A stretch of 33,573 nucleotides of DNA from Odoribacteraceae bacterium (GCA_031276355.1 JAISNC010000006.1:1-33573), one strand, 5' to 3'; counted from the first letter of the stretch, positions 26,338 through 33,540 are shown. Program-made: numbers and translations. The notes: generated by a model from the letters alone, not told the origin.

Positions 26338-27528
26338 TCACTCCCCCTCGATCGTCTCGTGACAGGTAATCTCGGCCACAAAACGGGTGGCCTCGTTCAC
26401 GGGTGTCAGTGGAAGATAACCCGATAGGATACGCCCCGCCTCACCACGGAACGGGGCCTCTTCCGCTCGTGCCCGACAGATCCGGTACGCCTCTCCCGCC
26501 CGAGGCGAATAGCAGATCCGAAATATCCCTTCACTCCCCGGTGACAAATAGCGCTCATATAAAAATAAAGCCACGATTCCCATGTTATAACGTAAATTAA
26601 TCTCCACGCACGGGTGCACCCGGCACACCCCCTCTTCGTCGCGGTAGAGCATCATGTCTACCCCCAACGGGCCACGGTAGCGTGCGCCCAACAACTCCCG
26701 CAACGCGCGCGTAACGGCCACCCGCACGGCTTGCAAAGGAACCTCCCCGGTGTAGCGCGTGATCGCTCGTTCGACACGGGCCTGGGGAGCGACGTAATTA
26801 CCCCTGTAATCCCCCCGTTCTCCCGTGAAAAATGTCGACAATCCCATGTAACGGATATCTCCCGCTCCTTCCATCCAAAATTCCATCGCGAAATCAATCA
26901 CCTTGTTCAACCTGTTCTCCACCATCACGTATCCCTGCTCCCGCAGAACGCCCGACAATCGCTCTGTTTCTTTCCGATCCATCTCCCTTCCCTTCGGCAT
27001 CAAGACCCCCTTCCCGGAAGAAGACCAGGGGGCTTTAATCACGATGGCTTGCTCTCTCGCCCGGGCCATCACACCTTCAACGCTCTCCGCCACGCGCGGG
27101 AAGATGATATCCGGTAATCCCAGCTCCCCGCGCATCCTTGCCAGGAGTGCCCGTGCGGTCGCGCGACTATACAACTCCTTCTTATCCAGTGTCCATGCCC
27201 CGGGAGGCCCCTCATCGAAGGGGATCTCCTTGAGTAAGCCGTGCACACGCGGGCTCCATCCCCAAGGTCGCGGCGCGCCAAAATGCACTCCTTTCGCCTC
27301 TTTCAAGGTGATCACCCGGGTTGTCATTCCCAAAAGTTCTCGACGCTCGTTTAAAAATAGCGTATCCGGCATCTCCTCCATCAGGATACAATCCTCTTTT
27401 TCGGCCAAGTATGCCGGCAAATAGCCCAAGTCACGCGCCATGCGGACGATGTTGGCCGGGGGCATGTACCCCACTCCCCCGTGGGCAATCGCCATCTCGT
27501 TATCGGGATTGAAATAATAGAGGTTCAT
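26338..27528 (-). CDS. Uncharacterised ATP-grasp-like protein
   Basis: A 396-aa cytoplasmic protein without signal peptide; I do not know an assigned function. It begins MNLYYFNPDNEMAIAHGG. The middle and C-terminal parts look like an ATP-grasp fold. IVIKAPWSSSGKGVLM (Lys165 and the Ser/Gly-rich loop at 169-174) fits the nucleotide-binding strand and loop. Asp291 in PLGVDMMLY and the HPCVEINLRYNMG segment (Glu309, Asn311, Arg313) fit the metal/ATP site ending in E-x-N-x-R. ATP-grasp enzymes usually ligate a carboxylate to an amine or thiol. It lies 59 nt downstream of hup, after that gene's terminator hairpin, and upstream of gyrB in the same direction. No biosynthetic partner gene is adjacent. 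Confidence 0.75.
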   Translation of the reverse strand: MNLYYFNPDNEMAIAHGGVGYMPPANIVRMARDLGYLPAYLAEKEDCILMEEMPDTLFLNERRELLGMTTRVITLKEAKGVHFGAPRPWGWSPRVHGLLKEIPFDEGPPGAWTLDKKELYSRATARALLARMRGELGLPDIIFPRVAESVEGVMARAREQAIVIKAPWSSSGKGVLMPKGREMDRKETERLSGVLREQGYVMVENRLNKVIDFAMEFWMEGAGDIRYMGLSTFFTGERGDYRGNYVAPQARVERAITRYTGEVPLQAVRVAVTRALRELLGARYRGPLGVDMMLYRDEEGVCRVHPCVEINLRYNMGIVALFLYERYLSPGSEGIFRICYSPRAGEAYRICRARAEEAPFRGEAGRILSGYLPLTPVNEATRFVAEITCHETIEGE

Positions 27529-27533
27529 CGCGC

Positions 27534-27570
27534 AAAAAAAAGAGGATGTCCCAGCAGGACACCCTTCCTT
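27534..27570 (-). terminator. Terminator after hup
   Basis: On the minus strand the arms GGGTGTCC (27564-27557) and GGACATCC (27551-27544) pair with a G-U wobble around a short loop, followed by a U tract (A run 27534-27541 on the plus strand). It sits between hup and the ATP-grasp gene. Confidence 0.65.
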
Positions 27571-27587
27571 TCACCACGTGTTGACTG

Positions 27588-27857
27588 TTAAATATTGCCA
27601 GCCAACTCGGTACCTGCCTTAAATTTCACCGTCTTCTTGGCTGGAATCTGGATTTTCTGCCCGGTCTGAGGATTTCTTCCACTTCTCGCGCTCCTCTTGG
27701 AAACCGAGAAAGAACCAAAACCGACTAAAGCGACCTTGTCATTATTCTTTAGCGATTCACTTACCGTAGCGATGAAAGCCTCCAAAGCCTTTTTCGCGTC
27801 CACTTTACTTAAACCAGCCTTTTCGGCAATGGCATCGATCAATTGAGTTTTATTCAT
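27588..27857 (-). CDS. hup: DNA-binding protein HU
   Basis: An 89-aa bacterial HU/IHF family nucleoid protein: [28 protein letters not shown], then [26 protein letters not shown]. The latter contains the GFGSF turn and the Arg-rich DNA-clasping arm with the RNPQTG signature. It bends and compacts DNA as a dimer. Length and motifs are those of HU rather than IHF, and it is monocistronic. The 5' untranslated region is about 45 nt and contains an AT-rich inverted repeat. A clear hairpin-plus-U-tract terminator follows. Confidence 0.97.
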   Translation of the reverse strand: MNKTQLIDAIAEKAGLSKVDAKKALEAFIATVSESLKNNDKVALVGFGSFSVSKRSARSGRNPQTGQKIQIPAKKTVKFKAGTELAGNI

Positions 27858-27881
27858 AACTATGAAATTAGGGTTACATGA

Positions 27882-27901
27882 ACTATATTATATCATATAG
27901 T
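27882..27901. promoter_or_regulatory. AT-rich inverted repeat at the hup transcription start
   Basis: ACTATAT (27882-27888), 6-nt spacer, ATATAGT (27895-27901). It lies immediately downstream of the -7 element, so it could be an operator or the first hairpin of the hup mRNA. Confidence 0.4.
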
Positions 27902-27905
27902 CAGG

Positions 27906-27913
27906 CAAATGTA
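27906..27913 (-). promoter_or_regulatory. -7 element of hup
   Basis: Minus-strand TACATTTG, exact TAnnTTTG, 49 nt before the ATG. The -33 zone is a T-rich run on the minus strand. Confidence 0.6.
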
Positions 27914-27986
27914 AGTAAATTCCTTTCCAAAAAAAATATTCTAATCAAAAAAACAGGAGGCGAGACACTTTTTTAATTAATAGAAA

Positions 27987-28067
27987 CTAAACCAGCATGT
28001 TCGAGGCGGGATGATTAACCGTTTTCATCGGAAATAGGAGCCTGTATGTCCATTTCTTCCTCGCCAT
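27987..28067 (-). CDS. Possible 26-aa basic small protein
   Basis: A small ORF in the 249-nt gap between hup and the oxidoreductase gene, read on the minus strand from ATG 28067 to TAG 27987. The peptide starts MARKKWTYRLLFPMKTVNH and contains Lys, Arg, Trp and Tyr residues in its first half. It would follow the oxidoreductase stop by 39 nt. I do not recognise a family, there is no clear ribosome-binding site, and an ORF of this length can arise by chance. Confidence 0.25.
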   Translation of the reverse strand: MARKKWTYRLLFPMKTVNHPASNMLV

Positions 28068-28106
28068 AGCTGCCTTTTTCTACTGTTTGCTACTCGTTCT
28101 CACGCG

Positions 28107-29651
28107 TTATTCGATAATCGAGGCAACACGCTCTCCATCCATCGCGGCAGAAACGATCCCCCCGGCGTACCCGGCTCCCTCGCCGCATGGATAAAGACCG
28201 GTAACCTCAGGGTGTTCCAAGCGCGTCTCGCCGCGCGGAATACGGAAGGGAGAAGAGGTACGCGTCTCTACACCCAACAGGAGGGCCTCAGCCGTGACGA
28301 AGCCCCGCGTTTTTCGCCCGAAGTGCGCCAGTCCGTCGTGTAAACGCTGACGGAGCAAGGGAGGAAGCCACTCGTGAAGCGGGGAAGAGACAACTCCCGG
28401 CTTGTAGGACGCGCGCGGCAGGTGGGGGCTTAACCTCCCCTCTAAAAAGTGCGACAAACGCTGGGCCGGGGCCAGCAAGCCCTCCCCTCCCCGCTTCCAG
28501 GCTTCTTCCTCCAGCCACTCCTGGAACTCCATGCCCCCGAAGAGACCGGGATAACGCAGGCTTGTCAACTCCATCTCCCCGATGGAAGTGACTATGGCCG
28601 CATTTGCCCAGCGGGTATTCCGACCCGAAGAAGACATCCCGTTCACTACTTGCTGCCGGGGAGCCGTGCTGGCCGGTACCACCACACCACCGGGGCACAT
28701 GCAAAAGGAGTATACCCCTCGCCCGTCTACTTGTACGGCAAAACTATATTCGGCCGCAGGAAGAAAATCGCCTCGCCCGCCTGACTGGTGATACTGGATC
28801 CGGTCTATTAATTCCTGGGGATGCTCCAGGCGCAGGCCCACGGCAAACTCCTTGGGGAGCATCTGGATCGAGTGCCTCCATAACATTCGATAGACATCTC
28901 GCGCGGAGTGGCCCGTGGCCAAGATCACCCGCTTCGAGAGAAACTCGTGCCCGTTCGCGAGCACACCGGCAACGCGACGATCCCTAAGAAGCAGATCCGT
29001 GACTCGATGGCCAAAATGCATCTCGCCACCACATTGCTCGATGGTATGCCGCATGTTTACCATGATCCGCGGCAAGCGATTACTACCGATGTGGGGATGG
29101 GCATCTACCAGTATGGTAGCAGGAGCACCGTGATGTACCAATATTCCCAGCACGCGACGGAGATCACCTCGTTTCCCCGAGCGGGTAAAGAGCTTTCCGT
29201 CGGAAAAGGTACCGGCTCCGCCCTCCCCAAAACCATAGTTAGAGTCCTCGTCCACCTGCCCGGTGCGATAGAGTTGCTGCAAATCGTGCCGCCGCTCTTC
29301 CACGCGCTTGCCCCGCTCCAGCACGATGGGGCGAAAACCACGTTCGATCAGGCGTAATGCCGAGAAAAGTCCCGCCGGTCCCGTCCCGACGACGATCACC
29401 GGTTCACCGCGCGTCACCTCCCGGTAGGTAGGGACGAAAGGGGGATCGCCCGGCACGACCTCGTCCACGTGTACCTCCACGCGCAGTTGGATCATCACTG
29501 GCCGGTGACGCGCGTCAATGGATCTCCGCACGAGGCCCACGTGCACGATCCGTTCCGGGGGCATACCCAACACCCTCGCAACCGCTTGCCGGACGATCTC
29601 CTCGTCGCGATCCTCTCCCGGGATCACCCGGATCTCCACTATCTTGTGCAT
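28107..29651 (-). CDS. NAD(P)/FAD-dependent oxidoreductase (COG2509-like)
   Basis: A 514-aa flavoprotein from the start at 29651; an ATG nine codons upstream (29678) is also in frame. I prefer MHKIVEIRVIPGEDRDEE because homologues begin near this strand and a TACTTTCG promoter-like element (29668-29661) lies between the two ATGs. The FAD-binding Rossmann motif is VIVVGTGPAGLFSALRLIERG, followed by VLERGKRVEERRHD. Further family segments are NYGFGEGGAGTFSDGKLFTR and the C-terminal GLYPCGEGAGYAGGIVSAAMDG, which contacts FAD. The substrate of this family is not established; it is predicted cytoplasmic. It is transcribed divergently from the SDR gene across a gap with two palindromes. Confidence 0.9.
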   Translation of the reverse strand: MHKIVEIRVIPGEDRDEEIVRQAVARVLGMPPERIVHVGLVRRSIDARHRPVMIQLRVEVHVDEVVPGDPPFVPTYREVTRGEPVIVVGTGPAGLFSALRLIERGFRPIVLERGKRVEERRHDLQQLYRTGQVDEDSNYGFGEGGAGTFSDGKLFTRSGKRGDLRRVLGILVHHGAPATILVDAHPHIGSNRLPRIMVNMRHTIEQCGGEMHFGHRVTDLLLRDRRVAGVLANGHEFLSKRVILATGHSARDVYRMLWRHSIQMLPKEFAVGLRLEHPQELIDRIQYHQSGGRGDFLPAAEYSFAVQVDGRGVYSFCMCPGGVVVPASTAPRQQVVNGMSSSGRNTRWANAAIVTSIGEMELTSLRYPGLFGGMEFQEWLEEEAWKRGGEGLLAPAQRLSHFLEGRLSPHLPRASYKPGVVSSPLHEWLPPLLRQRLHDGLAHFGRKTRGFVTAEALLLGVETRTSSPFRIPRGETRLEHPEVTGLYPCGEGAGYAGGIVSAAMDGERVASIIE

Positions 29652-29660
29652 TTTTTCCGG

Positions 29661-29683
29661 CGAAAGTAGGAATTTCATTCCTA
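29661..29683 (-). promoter_or_regulatory. Promoter-like element with overlapping inverted repeat upstream of the oxidoreductase
   Basis: Minus-strand TACTTTCG (29668-29661) is one mismatch from TAnnTTTG. Directly abutting and overlapping it is a perfect inverted repeat TAGGAAT-TTC-ATTCCTA (29667-29683) in the promoter spacer. A regulator bound there would block transcription; this is inference. Confidence 0.4.
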
Positions 29684-29710
29684 ATTACGCCTTCCATCCC
29701 GTGAAAAAAC

Positions 29711-29724
29711 TACCTTCGCGAAGG
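29711..29724 (+). promoter_or_regulatory. SDR gene promoter element overlapped by a 12-bp palindrome
   Basis: TACCTTCG (29711-29718), one mismatch to TAnnTTTG, 23 nt before the ATG. The perfect palindrome CCTTCGCGAAGG (29713-29724) covers it and the likely start site. Confidence 0.4.
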
Positions 29725-29741
29725 ATTAACACGAACAAACG

Positions 29742-30506
29742 ATGGGTAACAAGATAGCTTTCATCACCGGGGCAACATCCGGTATCGGAGAGGCAACGGC
29801 AGAGATACTGGCGGGAGCCGGTTTTGACCTTATTATCACCGGAAGACGAGCCGAAAGGCTATACGCTATAGAAGAGAGGCTGAGGGAACAGGGAGTAAAA
29901 GTGCTCGCTCTCTGTTTTGACGTCCGGGATCCGGCGGAAACACGCCGGGCCGTTGAAGCCTTACCCGCCGCGTGGAAAAATATAGCGGTGTTGGTTAATA
30001 ACGCGGGATTGGCGGTGGGCACGCGGCCGCTACAAGAAGGGGTCATCGACGACTGGGAACGGATGATCGACACAAACATCAAAGGGCTGCTCTACGTTAC
30101 GCGGGAGATAGCCCCCCTCATGATCGAGAACGGAGGCGGGCATATCTTTAATATCGCCTCCATCGCCGGTAAAGAGGTGTACCCGGGTGGGAATGTTTAC
30201 TGTGCAACAAAACACGCCGTGGATGCCCTCTCCCGCGGGATGCGCGTGGACATGGTGAAACAGGGCATCAAGGTCACCAATATTGCCCCCGGCATGGTGG
30301 AAACGGAGTTTTCCATCGTACGCTACAAGGGGGACGAACAGGCCGCCGCGGACGTGTACGCCGGCTTAAGGCCCCTTGACGCGCGGGATATCGCGGAAGT
30401 GATCCTCTTTGCCGTCACGCGCCCCGCGCATGTCTGCCTGAACGATATCGTGATCATGCCCACGGCCCAAGCAAGCACGAGGGACGTGCGCCGAGATCCG
30501 GTATAA
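29742..30506 (+). CDS. SDR family NAD(P)-dependent oxidoreductase
   Basis: A 254-aa classical short-chain dehydrogenase, similar in layout to YdfG-type 3-hydroxy acid dehydrogenases. The cofactor loop TGATSGIG is at residues 9-16, and TGRRAERL after strand 2 favours NADP(H). The NNAG motif is in VLVNNAGLAVG. The catalytic residues are Ser140 (NIASIAG), Tyr153 and Lys157 (VYCATKHAV). The PGMVETEFS segment after strand 6 is typical. The substrate is likely a small hydroxy acid or alcohol by family resemblance only. It is divergent from the FAD oxidoreductase and ends before a terminator hairpin. Confidence 0.93.
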   Translation: MGNKIAFITGATSGIGEATAEILAGAGFDLIITGRRAERLYAIEERLREQGVKVLALCFDVRDPAETRRAVEALPAAWKNIAVLVNNAGLAVGTRPLQEGVIDDWERMIDTNIKGLLYVTREIAPLMIENGGGHIFNIASIAGKEVYPGGNVYCATKHAVDALSRGMRVDMVKQGIKVTNIAPGMVETEFSIVRYKGDEQAAADVYAGLRPLDARDIAEVILFAVTRPAHVCLNDIVIMPTAQASTRDVRRDPV

Positions 30507-30512
30507 ATAGCA

Positions 30513-30543
30513 GAGACGCGAAAATCTTCCGCGTCTCCCCTTT
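30513..30543. terminator. Terminator between convergent SDR and NigD-like genes
   Basis: Perfect 8-bp stem GAGACGCG (30513-30520) / CGCGTCTC (30530-30537), 9-nt loop, then CCCTTTG. It is in the 64-nt gap between converging genes. Confidence 0.7.
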
Positions 30544-30570
30544 GTTAAACCCAAAACGTATAATTAATAA

Positions 30571-31374
30571 TCACTGAATTATCTCTGTATCCGCGTAATT
30601 CTCGTCATCTCCTCCCGGTCCTACCTCTTCGCTCTCCAACGTTACCGTTCTTCCCGAGGCTATCTTCCAGTCTAACGGCAAGAAGTGTTCGCTTCCCTCC
30701 AGGCCGTAATATTTGATCTTCAACTTAAGCGTGATCTCATCCGGTCGTTCTTCCGGTAATTTCACGTGATCCAGGATACTCTTTAGCGGGAAGGCAACGA
30801 CGCCACGGCAATGCCTCACGTAAGGATCCTTAAACGCGTTGTGCCTGAACTCCACGAGGCAATCGGCATCCCGCGAGGTGGCCGACGTGTCCACCGCCAG
30901 GTTCACCATGTGCTTCAGCCCCGGCTCTCCTCCCCAAAAGGTGAAGTCCACGTTCAAGTAGCCGTGACGAATCCAGACGCGGTTTACCTCCACGGGATCA
31001 CGCCCGAGGCTGTCGGATATGGCCTCCCTTAACACCAGCGCGTCCTTCGTCAACACCTTATAAATACTATATAGGCCGATTTTATATTCGGTATCTTCCA
31101 ACTCTTCCCTGACTATAAAATCCACGATCACGCGTTGATTATTCTCTAAGCCGGTAACAGCGGCACTCTTGGAATCCGTGTAGAGCGTCAAACCGCCGTC
31201 CGTCAAGAATGAAACCTTCGCGTCTTGTTTATTCACGACCGCGTACCTGCTGTAATAGGGTGTCGAGTCGTTATCAAGCCAATCACCGCACGAGATGAAA
31301 AATATACCCGTGCAGACAAATATCAGAGACAGCCCGAGGCCGTTTCTACATTGCGCGAGCAATCCGTTTTTCAT
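30571..31374 (-). CDS. NigD-like lipoprotein
   Basis: A 267-aa protein from the ATG at 31374; an in-frame ATG eight codons upstream (31398) is less likely because it places a charged stretch before the signal. The signal sequence (GLSLIFVCTGIFFISC) ends in a lipobox Cys, followed by GDWLDNDS, an acidic stretch like the lipoprotein export signal of Bacteroidota. The rest fits the NigD-like family: an N-terminal OB-like part (residues 40-110, with VIVDFIVREELEDTEYKIGLYSI) and a C-terminal beta-sandwich (VDFTFWGGEPGLKHMVNLAVD and onward). Such proteins are probably displayed at the outer membrane; their function is unknown. It is monocistronic and no clear promoter was found upstream. Confidence 0.82.
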   Translation of the reverse strand: MKNGLLAQCRNGLGLSLIFVCTGIFFISCGDWLDNDSTPYYSRYAVVNKQDAKVSFLTDGGLTLYTDSKSAAVTGLENNQRVIVDFIVREELEDTEYKIGLYSIYKVLTKDALVLREAISDSLGRDPVEVNRVWIRHGYLNVDFTFWGGEPGLKHMVNLAVDTSATSRDADCLVEFRHNAFKDPYVRHCRGVVAFPLKSILDHVKLPEERPDEITLKLKIKYYGLEGSEHFLPLDWKIASGRTVTLESEEVGPGGDDENYADTEIIQ

Positions 31375-31524
31375 TGTCTTTTCTACTTTTCTTTCCATGA
31401 TTTTTTCCCGTTTTTATTACTTAATCTTTCGATATTCAAACCACTTGATAGATGCAAGAGAAGCGAAAAAGTTGCGCGGGCGAAATTAATTTCCACTTTA
31501 TTTTTATTTATTCTGAATAAGCTA

Positions 31525-31532
31525 TATCTTCG
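31525..31532 (+). promoter_or_regulatory. -7 element of the hemerythrin-regulator operon
   Basis: TATCTTCG, one mismatch to TAnnTTTG, 17 nt before the ATG at 31550. The -33 region is a T/A-rich run. Confidence 0.4.
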
Positions 31533-31549
31533 CAACAAAATATTCAAAC

Positions 31550-32260
31550 ATGAAACATTTGTTATTTTCCGGGAAACAGAAGTTATCTGACCTGATCCAC
31601 GCCAACTACAAGTTATTAATGGTATTGCCCCGGTTTAATATCAAGCTGGGGTTCGAGGATCAAAAAGTGAACGAGGTGTGCGCGCGGTACGACATCTCGT
31701 TGCACCTCTTCTTGATGGTGTGCAACGTGTGCACGTTCGAGGCGTACATTCCCGACAAAAAAGAGACAGAACAGGTGGATATCAACGGCTTGATCCTCTA
31801 CCTGATCCGCTCACACCAAGATTACAGGAGCTACCGTATCCCGGTGATAAAGGAGCAGTTAAACCGGTTACTCGGTTATTATAACGCGCAAGAGGGGAAA
31901 TCGGTCAGGCAATTCTTCGACGGATATAGCGCCGAAGTGATCAACCACCTGCATTACGAGGAGCACACCGTCTTCTCGTATATCTATAATTTGAAACGAG
32001 GCATCAAGAGCGGGCAATATCACATTAAACAGTTCGAAAAGAACCACAGTAATATCGAGGAGAAGTTGCACGACCTGAAGAATATTATCATCAAATACCT
32101 GCCTGAACAAGGGGAAACGGAACTCCGGAACCAGATCTTGTTCAACTTATTCTGGCTGGAGGAGGAGTTGAATAGACACGCCATGCTCGAAGACCGGATC
32201 TTGATTCCCTTCGTGCAGCAATTGGAAGAGCGATTGAATGTCACCGGCAGTCATGAATAG
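31550..32260 (+). CDS. Hemerythrin-like di-iron protein (RIC/YtfE-like)
   Basis: A 236-aa cytoplasmic helical protein. Residues of about 10-65 resemble the N-terminal ScdA_N-type domain of iron-sulfur-repair di-iron proteins but lack its Cys motif. The hemerythrin part has the expected ligand pattern: His89 (IRSHQDY), the HLHYEEH segment at 133-139, HSNIE (His166, Glu170) and HAMLE (His210, Glu214). Relatives bind O2 or NO or repair stressed iron-sulfur clusters. It is followed after 9 nt by a LuxR-type regulator, so the pair is probably one operon. A sensor or protective role towards oxygen or nitric oxide is inference. Confidence 0.88.
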   Translation: MKHLLFSGKQKLSDLIHANYKLLMVLPRFNIKLGFEDQKVNEVCARYDISLHLFLMVCNVCTFEAYIPDKKETEQVDINGLILYLIRSHQDYRSYRIPVIKEQLNRLLGYYNAQEGKSVRQFFDGYSAEVINHLHYEEHTVFSYIYNLKRGIKSGQYHIKQFEKNHSNIEEKLHDLKNIIIKYLPEQGETELRNQILFNLFWLEEELNRHAMLEDRILIPFVQQLEERLNVTGSHE

Positions 32261-32269
32261 TCTATAACG

Positions 32270-32875
32270 ATGAAGGCGAAAAAAAGATACAAAATAGCAG
32301 TGATCGAACCCTCCATTCTACTCGCGGAGGGACTGAAAACGATCTTTCGCGCGCATCCCGAATTTGAAATCGTATCCTGTACGGATAATATCCCTCACTT
32401 TTTTGAACGGCCCACGGCCACGCCCCCGGAAATTATCCTGATTAATCCCATGGTCATTGATTTCCAGCGGCAAAATCATGTCAAGTCCATCTTCTCCGCC
32501 TATCCCGGCACGTTATTGATGGCCATCGTCTACCAGTTTATCGACCAGGACGTACTAAAGCAGTACCACGGCTCCATCACGGTGTTTGATGATGCCAACA
32601 AGATTCAAAAAAAGTTGAATTACGCGATCAATAGCTCGCACAACTCCCCGGAAACAATCGATAGCTTCGATCTCTCCGACCGGGAGACGGAGATCCTCGT
32701 GTCGGTGGTGAAAGGGCTACAGAATAAGGAGATCGCGGACGCACACAACATCTCCATCCACACGGTCATCTCTCACCGGAAGAACATCATCCGGAAAACA
32801 GGTATAAAATCCGTGGCCGGGTTGACCGTTTACGCCCTGCTTCACCACTTGTTAGATCAACACGAGATCGAATGA
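32270..32875 (+). CDS. LuxR-type transcriptional regulator with degenerate receiver domain
   Basis: A 201-aa protein. The C-terminal LuxR/FixJ helix-turn-helix is intact at residues 135-190 (LSDRETEILVSVVKGLQNKEIA, then ISIHTVISHRKNIIRKTGI). The N-terminal 120 residues have the strand order of a response-regulator receiver (KIAVIEPS, EIILINP, TLLMAIV, GSITVFDD). However, the acidic pair after strand 1 is Glu-Pro, the phospho-acceptor Asp is Asn59, and the conserved Lys of strand 5 is missing. Phosphorylation is therefore unlikely. It is encoded 9 nt after the hemerythrin gene, suggesting it is controlled by that protein or another signal. Its targets are unknown. Confidence 0.88.
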   Translation: MKAKKRYKIAVIEPSILLAEGLKTIFRAHPEFEIVSCTDNIPHFFERPTATPPEIILINPMVIDFQRQNHVKSIFSAYPGTLLMAIVYQFIDQDVLKQYHGSITVFDDANKIQKKLNYAINSSHNSPETIDSFDLSDRETEILVSVVKGLQNKEIADAHNISIHTVISHRKNIIRKTGIKSVAGLTVYALLHHLLDQHEIE

Positions 32876-32901
32876 TCCCCATGAATAGGGATCCTGTTTT
32901 T
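32874..32901 (+). terminator. Terminator after the LuxR-type regulator
   Basis: Stem GATCCC (32874-32879) / GGGATC (32888-32893), 8-nt loop, followed by a T run (TGTTTTTC). It overlaps the regulator's stop codon. Confidence 0.6.
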
Positions 32902-32922
32902 CACATTTACCTACAAATAGGG

Positions 32923-32954
32923 ATTGACCGGCAGACAACGCGAACGTACCTTTG
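32923..32954 (+). promoter_or_regulatory. Promoter of a short non-coding transcription unit
   Basis: ATTG (32923-32926, one mismatch to TTTG), a 20-nt spacer and exact TACCTTTG (32947-32954). No protein-length ORF follows before the terminator at 33016-33046. Confidence 0.65.
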
Positions 32955-32960
32955 TAACAT

Positions 32961-33050
32961 GAAATTTAGAACACGATCATTCTAAATATTCGTAAGCCCA
33001 TTTATTTAGTTAAAAAACTGTCTGGCTTCAGCAATCAGACAGTTTTCCTT
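32961..33050 (+). ncRNA. Candidate small RNA with two hairpins
   Basis: Expected transcript from near 32961 to about 33050. It has a perfect 5' hairpin ATTTAGAA (32964-32971), 8-nt loop, TTCTAAAT (32980-32987). An A/T-rich single-stranded stretch follows, then a 3' hairpin AACTGTCTG (33016-33024) / CAGACAGTT (33036-33044) that looks like a terminator. The only ORF is eight codons (ATG 32959, MKFRTRSF). It is framed by an upstream terminator and its own promoter, so it is an independent unit. No known RNA family was recognised. Confidence 0.45.
33016..33047 (+). terminator. Terminator hairpin of the candidate small RNA
   Basis: 9-bp perfect stem with an 11-nt loop; the second arm runs into TTTTCC. 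Confidence 0.65.
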
Positions 33051-33105
33051 AGAAATAGTTATTGTACAGATTATAGATTATGGTTTTTTAAGGTGTTTTT
33101 GTTGA

Positions 33106-33141
33106 CGAGGCTGTCTCAAAAGAAAGACAGCCTCGTTTTTT
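33106..33141 (+). terminator. Strong terminator-like hairpin made of element-end sequence
   Basis: 11-bp perfect stem CGAGGCTGTCT (33106-33116) / AGACAGCCTCG (33125-33135), 8-nt loop, then TTTTTTG. The left arm plus loop (GGCTGTCTCAAAAG) is the same sequence as the end of the neighbouring inverted-repeat element, so this terminator is probably derived from that repeat family. Confidence 0.75.
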
Positions 33142-33205
33142 GTCTGCTCAACCCCATCGTTGACGACCTTGCTATCGACCGCGCGGATCGCGATGACGTT
33201 AGGGT

Positions 33206-33377
33206 GGGGCTGTCTCAAAAGTCTCGAACGAATGTCATGACGATCCGCGTGTCCCGTCATCGCGAACCCGAAGGGTGAAGCGATCCAGGGATGGAGCGTG
33301 TTCTGGATTGCTTCCCGCTCCGCGGATCGCAATGACGGTCATTCGTAATGATAAAAACCGACTTTTGAGACAGCCCC
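33206..33377. mobile_element. MITE-like inverted-repeat element (172 bp)
   Basis: Perfect 18-bp terminal inverted repeats: GGGGCTGTCTCAAAAGTC (33206-33223) and its complement (33360-33377). Subterminal sequences are also inverted (ACGAATG ... CATTCGT, GATCCGCG ... CGCGGATC), so the whole element could fold into a long hairpin. It has no transposase gene. A degenerate partner copy lies at 33109-33200, sharing the GGCTGTCTCAAAAG end and a GCGGATCGCGATGACG block. Confidence 0.65.
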
Positions 33378-33512
33378 ATCGTCCCCGCCGTTTCCCCTCT
33401 TTCGCCGCGCTAAAACTTCCGTATAATATCATAATAGCGAGCGACCTGCACGAAAAAAGCGACGCGGGTGAAAAAAAATGGCTAATTTCGTGTCTCGCGT
33501 TATTTATTTTCC

Positions 33513-33520
33513 TACTTTTG
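33513..33520 (+). promoter_or_regulatory. -7 element for a gene starting at the right edge
   Basis: TACTTTTG, exact TAnnTTTG, 20 nt before an ATG at 33541. The -33 match is weak (TTCG with a 22-nt spacer). Confidence 0.5.
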
Positions 33521-33540
33521 TACCAGAAAATTGCGGCTCG

